A stretch of 32,490 bases of DNA. It comes from Deltaproteobacteria bacterium (GTDB lineage: Bacteria > Desulfobacterota > Desulfobacteria > Desulfobacterales > BuS5). The stretch lies in NCBI GenBank assembly GCA_021157555.1, contig JAGGWL010000308.1, forward strand, positions 1 to 32,490, in the 5' to 3' direction. Within the stretch, counting starts at the first letter, position 1. Each line of letters starts with the position of its first letter. Positions 26,656 to 32,490 of this stretch are shown here, in pieces. The position numbers and the translations under genes are program-made. The notes under the pieces are model-generated. The model had not been told where the DNA came from. It made no database searches and saw only the letters and a list, made by a program, of their open reading frames with translations.

Positions 26656-27024
26656 CTATAAAACCTCAGGAGCAAGGGAGATAATTTTCATAAATCTTTT
26701 AGCCCGTAGTTCTCTTGCAACTGGACCAAAGATACGTGTTCCGACTGGCTCTTTATTTGCTGTAATTAAAACCGCAGAATTATCATCAAATCTAATATAT
26801 GACCCGTCAGGGCGTTTAATTTCCTTCTTTGTTCTAACTACTACTGCTTTAAGCACATCCCCTTTCTTTGCTTTGGCATTAGGGATTGCTTCCTTTATTG
26901 ACACAACAATTATATCACCTACGCTAGCGTATCTTCTGCGTGATCCACCTAAAATTTTTATACAATAAACAACTTTTGCTCCTGAATTGTCTGCTACCGT
27001 TAATCTTGTTTCTGCCTGTATCAT
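26656..27024 (-). CDS. rplN: 50S ribosomal protein L14
   Basis: A 122-residue L14, the exact family length ([67 protein letters not shown] end). It contacts the small subunit in an intersubunit bridge. ATG start, 22 nt after rpsQ. Confidence 0.98.
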   Translation of the reverse strand: MIQAETRLTVADNSGAKVVYCIKILGGSRRRYASVGDIIVVSIKEAIPNAKAKKGDVLKAVVVRTKKEIKRPDGSYIRFDDNSAVLITANKEPVGTRIFGPVARELRAKRFMKIISLAPEVL

Positions 27025-27046
27025 AATAAAGTGTTCCCTTATTCAA

Positions 27047-27304
27047 TCAAACGGCTCTATCAAGTATTTTATTTAGACGCCACTTCTTGGTTTTGCTAAT
27101 CGGTTTGGATTCTACAATTAGCACCTTATCACCAAAACAGCATTCATTTTTTTCATCATGCGCTATAAAACTTGAACGTCTTTTTATATATTTGTGGTAA
27201 AGTTTATGTTTAACAAGTCTTTCAACCTGTACCACAACCGACTTGTCCATTTTATCACTTACTACTGTTCCAGTAACCTGTTTTCTCATTCCACGTTTTT
27301 TCAT
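27047..27304 (-). CDS. rpsQ: 30S ribosomal protein S17
   Basis: An 85-residue S17 when started at ATG 27304 ([20 protein letters not shown]). A TTG at 27325 would add seven residues and overlap rpmC, but it has no ribosome-binding site. Motifs are [33 protein letters not shown] and [13 protein letters not shown]. It is an OB-fold primary 16S rRNA binder. Start confidence is moderate because no strong ribosome-binding site precedes either candidate. Confidence 0.94.
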   Translation of the reverse strand: MKKRGMRKQVTGTVVSDKMDKSVVVQVERLVKHKLYHKYIKRRSSFIAHDEKNECCFGDKVLIVESKPISKTKKWRLNKILDRAV

Positions 27305-27317
27305 GGCACCAACTATT

Positions 27318-27521
27318 CTATCCAATGAATATTTTATTAGTTATTTCTCTTTTAACAGTCTTTATCCGGGCTATATTTCGCTTGACCTTTTTCATTGTTT
27401 GAATATTTTCAAGCTGACCTGTTTTATGCTGAAAACGCAAGTTAAATAATTCTTCTTCAAAATCATTCAGCTTCCGGCTCATTTCTTCTATACCTAACTC
27501 TCTAATTTCACCTGCTTTCAT
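27318..27521 (-). CDS. rpmC: 50S ribosomal protein L29
   Basis: A 67-residue L29 ([41 protein letters not shown]). The ATG at 27521 is preferred to the one two codons earlier because AAGGAG is 9 nt upstream of it but only 3 nt from the other. The start overlaps the rplP stop by one base (TAATG). It sits at the polypeptide exit tunnel. Confidence 0.96.
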   Translation of the reverse strand: MKAGEIRELGIEEMSRKLNDFEEELFNLRFQHKTGQLENIQTMKKVKRNIARIKTVKREITNKIFIG

Positions 27522-27934
27522 TACCATTCACTCCTTGCAACAAATCTGGTTTTCACTGAGAGTTTATGTGAGGCCAAGCGTAGAGCTTCTTTTGCAAGTT
27601 CCAAAGATACACCCTCCATTTCATAAAGCATTTTTCCAGGTTTAACAATTGCTTTCCATCCTTCAGGAGCTCCTTTGCCCTTACCCATTCTAACTTCAGC
27701 AGGTTTTTTTGTATATGGCTTGTCAGGAAAGATTCGTACCCAGATTCTCCCACCTCTTTTCACATGCCGGGTCATTGCTATACGGGCGGCCTCAATCTGT
27801 CTGGCATTAATTCCTCCGCACTCTATAGCCTGTAATCCGTAGTCACCAAAATTTAAATTGCAACCCCGGTATGCAACTCCCTTCATTCTACCTCTCTGGT
27901 GCTTACGAAACTTCACCTTTCTGGGACTTAGCAT
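27521..27934 (-). CDS. rplP: 50S ribosomal protein L16
   Basis: A 137-residue L16 ([82 protein letters not shown]). It organises the tRNA-binding site of the large subunit. ATG start, between rpsC and rpmC. Confidence 0.98.
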   Translation of the reverse strand: MLSPRKVKFRKHQRGRMKGVAYRGCNLNFGDYGLQAIECGGINARQIEAARIAMTRHVKRGGRIWVRIFPDKPYTKKPAEVRMGKGKGAPEGWKAIVKPGKMLYEMEGVSLELAKEALRLASHKLSVKTRFVARSEW

Positions 27935-27975
27935 CTAAAATTACTCCTGTTATATCAAATCAATATCTAAAATCG

Positions 27976-28614
27976 TTAAAGATTATCTTTCTTTAAAATC
28001 TCACCTTTAAAAATGAAGACTTTAACTCCAATGACCCCATAAGTTGTATTGGACTCTATAAAACCATAATCAATATCAGCTCGTAAAGTATGTAAAGGAA
28101 CCCTACCCTCTTTATAGCACTCCGTCCTGGCCATCTCGGCACCGCCTAAACGTCCTGCACATATAACCTTGATACCTTGTGCGCCAAATCTCATAGCAGA
28201 TTGAATACCTCGTTTCATAGCTCGACGAAAAGCAACCCGCCGTTCAATCTGAAGAGCAATACTTTCTGCCACAAGCTGAGCGTCAACTTCAGGTTTTCGT
28301 ACTTCCTGAACATCAATAAAAATTTCTTGAGAAATTATTTTCTCAAGCGATTTTTTTAGAGCAGAGATCTCGGCTCCTTTTTTACCTATAACAATGCCAG
28401 GTCTTGATGTAAAAACCCTGAGTCTGACACGCTTGGCGGATCTCTCTATTTCAATTTTGGAAATACCAGCATGATAAATTTTCTTTTTGACAAATTTTCT
28501 TATATTAAAATCTTCTATAATATAATCAGCATAATTTTTATCAGCATACCACCTTGACTCCCATGTCTTAATTACACCCAGTCGCAAACTTATAGGATTT
28601 ACTTTCTGGCCCAA
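27976..28614 (-). CDS. rpsC: 30S ribosomal protein S3
   Basis: A 212-residue S3. The KH type-2 domain has the [14 protein letters not shown] loop. The C-terminal domain has [26 protein letters not shown] and [12 protein letters not shown]. The start is TTG at 28614 ([13 protein letters not shown] follows the initiator), with GGGGGA 6 nt upstream. S3 forms the mRNA entry site with S4 and S5, both of which also use TTG here. Confidence 0.97.
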   Translation of the reverse strand: MGQKVNPISLRLGVIKTWESRWYADKNYADYIIEDFNIRKFVKKKIYHAGISKIEIERSAKRVRLRVFTSRPGIVIGKKGAEISALKKSLEKIISQEIFIDVQEVRKPEVDAQLVAESIALQIERRVAFRRAMKRGIQSAMRFGAQGIKVICAGRLGGAEMARTECYKEGRVPLHTLRADIDYGFIESNTTYGVIGVKVFIFKGEILKKDNL

Positions 28615-28626
28615 GCTTTGTCCCCC

Positions 28627-28965
28627 TTATAGCAAATCATCGCACAATATAACTGTAATATGAGTAGTTCTTTTTAATATTCTCGTCCCTCTGCCTCTGG
28701 CCCTAGCTTTAAATCGTTTCAATGTTGGGCCCTGATCAGCTATTATATTTCGAATCACCAGTGAATCTATATCTACACCTGAATGCTGATCAGCATTTGC
28801 CACAGCACTGCGTAAAGTTTTCTCTAATATGCCCGCAGCTTTTTGAGGCATAAATCTCAAAATATCAAGGCCGACTTCAACAGGTTTTCCCTTAACAGCA
28901 TCAACAATCATACGAACTTTTGTTGAAGAAATACGCACAAATTTCGCTACTGCTTTAAACTCCAT
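28627..28965 (-). CDS. rplV: 50S ribosomal protein L22
   Basis: A 112-residue L22 ([59 protein letters not shown]). Its beta-hairpin lines the exit tunnel. ATG start. It lies 12 nt before rpsC. The 98-nt gap upstream to rpsS carries a copy of a dispersed repeat. Confidence 0.97.
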   Translation of the reverse strand: MEFKAVAKFVRISSTKVRMIVDAVKGKPVEVGLDILRFMPQKAAGILEKTLRSAVANADQHSGVDIDSLVIRNIIADQGPTLKRFKARARGRGTRILKRTTHITVILCDDLL

Positions 28966-28997
28966 TCTATACTAATCCTTATAAATGTAAATACCTA

Positions 28998-29022
28998 TTA
29001 GAAACGGGGACAAAAGACCTTC
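28998..29022. repeat. Dispersed repeat, diverged copy 3, inside the S10 operon
   Basis: TTAGAAACGGGGACAAAAGA and the next bases match the 7963-7987 segment at 20 of 25 positions. Looser similarity continues to about 29034 (CTACGTGC versus CTATGC). The copy fills much of the 98-nt rplV-rpsS gap. No transposase gene is present. It may be chance on its own, but it is supported by the closer pair at 6415 and 7961. Confidence 0.4.
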
Positions 29023-29063
29023 ATCACTACGTGCCTAATTGTGGAAATATTTTACCATCGTTA

Positions 29064-29345
29064 TTACTTTTTTAACCTGGACTTTTTGTCACCAGCATGC
29101 CCATAAAATGTTCTTGTTGGAGAAAATTCGCCCAACTTATGGCCAACCATATCTTCAGAAACAAAGACCGGAATAAATTTTCTTCCATTATGAACCGCCA
29201 TGGTTATACCTACCATATCAGGAATAATAGTCGACCTTCTTGACCATGTTTTTATCACTTTATTAGTTCGTACTGCCTGAGCAGCTATTACTTTTTTTAA
29301 TAGCTTTGGCTCTATGTAAGGTCCTTTTTTTAACGATCGCGGCAT
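29064..29345 (-). CDS. rpsS: 30S ribosomal protein S19
   Basis: A 93-residue S19 ([61 protein letters not shown]). It is located in the head of the small subunit with S13. ATG start with AGGAG upstream. Gaps of about 100 nt lie on both sides, wider than is usual in this operon. Confidence 0.97.
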   Translation of the reverse strand: MPRSLKKGPYIEPKLLKKVIAAQAVRTNKVIKTWSRRSTIIPDMVGITMAVHNGRKFIPVFVSEDMVGHKLGEFSPTRTFYGHAGDKKSRLKK

Positions 29346-29446
29346 AAGTACTCCTACTTCAATAACAAATTAAAGATCAGGCACAGGCTTTAAAAAAATA
29401 AATTTTACAAAACCTAAACTTGACTCACAATAAAATTATATCTATT

Positions 29447-30274
29447 TTATCTTTTAGTTCTCTTCTTTAGAATATAACGGTTACTCTTTTTTTTGTTTCT
29501 TGTTTTAAAACCTTTTGCAGGCACGCCCCATGGACTGCATGGATGTCGGCCACCTGATGAACGTCCTTCACCGCCCCCCATAGGATGATCAACAGGGTTC
29601 ATTGCAACGCCTCTAACTTTAGGACGTTTCCCAAGCCAACGCTTTCTTCCAGCCTTACCAAGTGATATCTTTTCATGAATTACATTACCCAACTGACCTA
29701 TTGTTGCCTTGCAATTCATCAAAACCATCCTGACTTCCCCGGAAGGAAGCTTCACTTGAGCATACCTGTCCTCTTTCGCCATAAGCTGCGCAAACGTACC
29801 GGCACTTCTGACGATTTGTCCACCCTTACCTATCTTCAGTTCAATATTATGAATATGCGTACCCAAAGGAATATTTTTTAAAGGAAGTGTATTCCCTGGT
29901 TTAATATCAGCTTCTGCGGATGAAATTACAAAATCACCGACGGAGAGCTTAAGCGGTGCAAGTATATAACGTTTCTCGCCATCAACATAATATAATAAAG
30001 CAATCCTGGCAGATCTGCCAGGATCATATTCAATTGTAGCAACTTTTGCAGAAATTCCGATTTTATTTCTTTTAAAATCAATTATCCTGTAACGTCTCTT
30101 ATGACCGCCGCCACGATGCCTGCTGGTAATTCTTCCGTTTGCATTTCGCCCACCTGTCTTTTTTATAATTTTCAGCAGGCCCTTTTCAGGGGTAGATGTT
30201 GTAACTTCCTCAAATGTCGAATAAGTCTGAAATCTGCGACCCGGAGAAGTAGGTTTAACTCTTTTAACAGCCAT
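29447..30274 (-). CDS. rplB: 50S ribosomal protein L2
   Basis: The second of two adjacent ATGs (30274) is chosen because GAGG is 6 nt upstream, giving 275 residues ([20 protein letters not shown]). The conserved C-terminal active-site region [20 protein letters not shown] includes the His linked to peptidyl-transfer function. It is a primary 23S rRNA binder. Confidence 0.98.
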   Translation of the reverse strand: MAVKRVKPTSPGRRFQTYSTFEEVTTSTPEKGLLKIIKKTGGRNANGRITSRHRGGGHKRRYRIIDFKRNKIGISAKVATIEYDPGRSARIALLYYVDGEKRYILAPLKLSVGDFVISSAEADIKPGNTLPLKNIPLGTHIHNIELKIGKGGQIVRSAGTFAQLMAKEDRYAQVKLPSGEVRMVLMNCKATIGQLGNVIHEKISLGKAGRKRWLGKRPKVRGVAMNPVDHPMGGGEGRSSGGRHPCSPWGVPAKGFKTRNKKKSNRYILKKRTKR

Positions 30275-30277
30275 CAT

Positions 30278-30370
30278 GAACCTCTCGTCTAAAATAAAGA
30301 TCGGAATATCTATAAATTTTCATACAAATAGTGCCTGAACGAAAACTGCTAATTTTCGTAATAGCTAAGC
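30278..30370 (-). other. Long rplW-rplB gap with a small hairpin
   Basis: The gap holds CGAAAA (30340-30345) and TTTTCG (30353-30358), a weak 6-bp hairpin next to GTGCCTGAAC (30331-30340). I have an uncertain memory of such a sequence as a dispersed element in related genomes. No ORF and no convincing promoter was seen. Confidence 0.3.
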
Positions 30371-30658
30371 CTAAACACCCTCAAAAAATTCAATTCTTTC
30401 ACCAGGCATCAATTTTACAATAGCCTTTTTCCAATCTTTTCGTTTACCTGTTATACGGCCTTTCCGTTTTATTTTGCCTTTTACCTGAATGGTATTAACA
30501 GAAACAACCTTAACTTTAAATATCTGTTCAACAGCTTTTTTTATTTCAACCCTATTAGCAGTTTTATCAACTTCAAAAAAAAACTGATTTGACTTTTCTT
30601 TTAAAAGTACACTTTTTTCAGTAACAATGGGTTGATGGATGATTCTATAATTAATCAT
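30371..30658 (-). CDS. rplW: 50S ribosomal protein L23
   Basis: A 95-residue L23 ([65 protein letters not shown]). It forms the docking site for trigger factor and SRP at the tunnel exit. The ATG overlaps the rplD stop (ATGA), so the two are coupled. Confidence 0.97.
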   Translation of the reverse strand: MINYRIIHQPIVTEKSVLLKEKSNQFFFEVDKTANRVEIKKAVEQIFKVKVVSVNTIQVKGKIKRKGRITGKRKDWKKAIVKLMPGERIEFFEGV

Positions 30659-31278
30659 ACAGCAAACCTCCCTTCAACTCCACTGATGGATGACTGCAAT
30701 AATACTAAATGAATATGCTTAAGAATATCGTAAACATTAAGTCCTTCATATTTCATGACTGTTATGCCAGAAACATTTTTTGAAGAAAACTCAAGCGTTT
30801 CATTTTTTCCCTCTGTCACAATCAATGCATTTTTTATATTCAGCTTGTTGATGATTGATACAAAATCTTTCGTCCTAATCTTATCCAGATTAAAGTTATC
30901 CAGTACAATAAGCTCATTAGCCCTGTATTTGCTGCTTAACGCCATTTTAAGAGCAAGTTTTTTTACTTTTTTGGGAACCGAGTATGCATAAGACTTGGGA
31001 TCAGGGCCAAAAACGGAACCACCTCCACGAAGCAGGGGCGACTTAATATCGCCTCTCCGTGCCCTTCCTGTACCTTTCTGTCGAAACAATTTTTTAGTAC
31101 TTCCCTTTACATCACTACGATGTTTGACCGAAGCAGTACCTGACCGTTTACAAGCTAATTGCATCCTGACGACTTCATGTAAAACACTCGCCTTAACAGG
31201 AACATCAAATATATCGCCTGACAGCTCTACTTCGGAGACCTTTTCCGCTTCCGTATTTAAAACATCCACTACAGCCAT
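30655..31278 (-). CDS. rplD: 50S ribosomal protein L4
   Basis: The ATG at 31278 gives 207 residues; a TTG four codons earlier is disfavoured. Motifs are [37 protein letters not shown] (read as the conserved tunnel loop) and [16 protein letters not shown]4 lines the exit tunnel and is the autogenous regulator of the S10 operon in E. coli. The ribosome-binding site is weak. Confidence 0.96.
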   Translation of the reverse strand: MAVVDVLNTEAEKVSEVELSGDIFDVPVKASVLHEVVRMQLACKRSGTASVKHRSDVKGSTKKLFRQKGTGRARRGDIKSPLLRGGGSVFGPDPKSYAYSVPKKVKKLALKMALSSKYRANELIVLDNFNLDKIRTKDFVSIINKLNIKNALIVTEGKNETLEFSSKNVSGITVMKYEGLNVYDILKHIHLVLLQSSISGVEGRFAV

Positions 31279-31351
31279 TATCAATACCAAAATTATATGT
31301 TTGTTAATTCATAAAAAAAAACATAATGCTAATAAATTAAAAAATTATTTA

Positions 31352-31981
31352 TCAAGCAAATTTTCTTTTTTTGATTGTTATTAATCCCGAATTACATCCA
31401 GGCACTGCACCCTTTATTAATACCAGATTCTCTTCCAGTCTAATATCAATTATTTCAAGATTACGTACAGTTTTCAAAGAATTACCATATTGCCCTGGAA
31501 GCTTTTTCCCTTTTATAACCTTGCCAGGCCAAGCGCTGCACCCTATAGACCCAGGAATTCGATGACTATGGCTACCATGTGTCTTTTTGCCTCCATGAAA
31601 GCCATGACGTTTTATTACACCTGAAAATCCACGTCCTTTCATTGTTCCCAGAACATCTACCAGCTCCCCCACCTTAAACATATTAACAGGAATGGATTGC
31701 CCTATATTATAGAGAGCAGGATCTTCCACTCCAACCTCTCTAAGATATAAAAATAACCCTTCTGAACTCTTTTTCAGATGCCCTTGTTTTGGTTTATTAA
31801 TACGCGATTTCTTCTGTTCGCAAAAACCAAGTTGAAGTGCGTTGTAACCTTCCTTAACAACTGTTTTGATTTGTGTCACAATACACGGGCCAACCTGTAT
31901 CACTGTTACTGGTATATGTTGACCATCCCCTGAAAAAACTCCGGTCATGCCTATTTTTTTTCCTATCAATCCTTTACACAT
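31352..31981 (-). CDS. rplC: 50S ribosomal protein L3
   Basis: A 209-residue L3 ([75 protein letters not shown]). It is a primary 23S rRNA binder needed for early 50S assembly. ATG start at 31981, between rpsJ and rplD. Confidence 0.97.
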   Translation of the reverse strand: MCKGLIGKKIGMTGVFSGDGQHIPVTVIQVGPCIVTQIKTVVKEGYNALQLGFCEQKKSRINKPKQGHLKKSSEGLFLYLREVGVEDPALYNIGQSIPVNMFKVGELVDVLGTMKGRGFSGVIKRHGFHGGKKTHGSHSHRIPGSIGCSAWPGKVIKGKKLPGQYGNSLKTVRNLEIIDIRLEENLVLIKGAVPGCNSGLITIKKRKFA

Positions 31982-32001
31982 GGCTTTAACGATTCCTATG
32001 C

Positions 32002-32316
32002 CTATAGTTTTATCTCTACATCTACTCCGGGAGAAAGATCCAGCTTCATTAATGCATCTACTGTCTGCTGTGTCGGTTCTACAATATCAAGAACTCTTTT
32101 ATGCGTTCTAATCTCGAACTGTTCGCGAGATTTCTTATCTTTATGCGGTGAACGAAGAACACAATACTTATTTATTCTCGTTGGAAGAGGAATCGGCCCC
32201 ACTACCTTGGCACCCGTTTTGTTAGCTGTATCAACAATATCTGACGCAGACAGATCAAGAAGCTTATGGTCATAAGCTTTAAGCTTTATCCTTATTTTTG
32301 TGTTGACTTTCATCAT
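32002..32316 (-). CDS. rpsJ: 30S ribosomal protein S10 (NusE)
   Basis: A 104-residue S10 ([63 protein letters not shown]). Two adjacent ATG codons (32316 and 32313) are both possible starts and no strong ribosome-binding site decides. Besides its 30S role it joins NusB and NusG in antitermination complexes. First gene of the S10 cluster after tuf. Confidence 0.97.
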   Translation of the reverse strand: MMKVNTKIRIKLKAYDHKLLDLSASDIVDTANKTGAKVVGPIPLPTRINKYCVLRSPHKDKKSREQFEIRTHKRVLDIVEPTQQTVDALMKLDLSPGVDVEIKL

Positions 32317-32347
32317 ATTTTCTTTCGAATTCTGGAATGCTTTTTTT

Positions 32348-32490
32348 TTATTCGATCACTTCGATTACAACACCTGCACCAACAGTACGTCCGCCTTCTC
32401 TAACGGCAAACCTCAATTCTTTTTCCATTGCTATAGGTGTTATCAACTCAGCCGTTATCGTTACGTTGTCACCAGGCATTATCATCTCCA
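32348..32490 (-). CDS. tuf: Elongation factor Tu, C-terminal end (partial)
   Basis: The last 47 codons of EF-Tu run off the right edge of the window. The visible end reads [20 protein letters not shown], then [12 protein letters not shown] and IEVIE before TAA at 32350-32348, the conserved domain 3 terminus. It lies 31 nt upstream of rpsJ, the common str-to-S10 junction, so the ribosomal transcript probably starts outside the window. Confidence 0.95.
   Translation of the reverse strand, partial: EMIMPGDNVTITAELITPIAMEKELRFAVREGGRTVGAGVVIEVIE

Noticed and set aside
1-32490. Search for CRISPR arrays, tRNA or rRNA genes, prophage or intact transposase genes
   Set aside because: No regularly spaced repeats, cloverleaf-like or rRNA-like segments and no transposase or phage proteins were seen.

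Overview
The window is an AT-rich chromosomal segment from a Gram-negative bacterium. The best fit is a sulfate-reducer-like member of the Desulfobacterota (former Deltaproteobacteria, probably near Desulfobacterales). This is inferred from a complete Tol-Pal envelope system, a C-A-B ordered diheme-type succinate dehydrogenase/fumarate reductase, a small Cys-rich protein family I associate with this group, and the general look of the ribosomal proteins. No marker here fixes the genus.

Layout. (i) 1-828 has no intact gene and looks like a graveyard: a truncated ORF with a good ribosome-binding site, a 20-bp inverted repeat with nested hairpins, a three-hairpin REP-like unit, and a fragment resembling the start of a HicB-type antitoxin. 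(ii) 829-6403 (minus) is a tight three-gene operon: a secreted/anchored VWA protein with a cytoplasmic FHA domain, a 53-residue four-cysteine protein, and the DEAH-box RNA helicase HrpA. Divergent from it (6494-7945, plus) is an ExeA-type AAA ATPase fused through one membrane helix to an OmpA-like peptidoglycan-binding domain. (iii) 8047-13021 (minus) is tolQ-tolR-tolA-tolB-pal-cpoB in canonical order. (iv) 13282-16641 (plus) is sdhC-sdhA-sdhB (or frdCAB), preceded by TTGACA boxes and a perfect 23-bp palindrome. (v) 16740-18004 (plus) holds a 60-residue four-cysteine protein and a GAF/DUF484-like plus GGDEF diguanylate cyclase. A bidirectional terminator at 18003-18038 separates this plus-strand block from (vi) 18052 to the right edge (minus), the S10-spc-alpha ribosomal supercluster: (tuf)-rpsJ-rplC-rplD-rplW-rplB-rpsS-rplV-rpsC-rplP-rpmC-rpsQ-rplN-rplX-rplE-rpsN-rpsH-rplF-rplR-rpsE-rpmD-rplO-secY-infA-rpmJ-rpsM-rpsK-rpsD-rpoA-rplQ. 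The adk and map genes often found between secY and infA are absent.

Most of the window is conserved housekeeping sequence. The parts worth a second look are the VWA-FHA/small Cys protein/HrpA operon with its divergent ATPase-OmpA gene, a family of short dispersed repeats that flanks that ATPase gene and recurs inside the S10 operon, the decayed region at the left edge, and the use of TTG start codons by five 30S-subunit genes (rpsC, rpsN, rpsE, rpsM, rpsD) but by no 50S gene here. I saw no rRNA, tRNA, CRISPR array, intact transposase or prophage gene.
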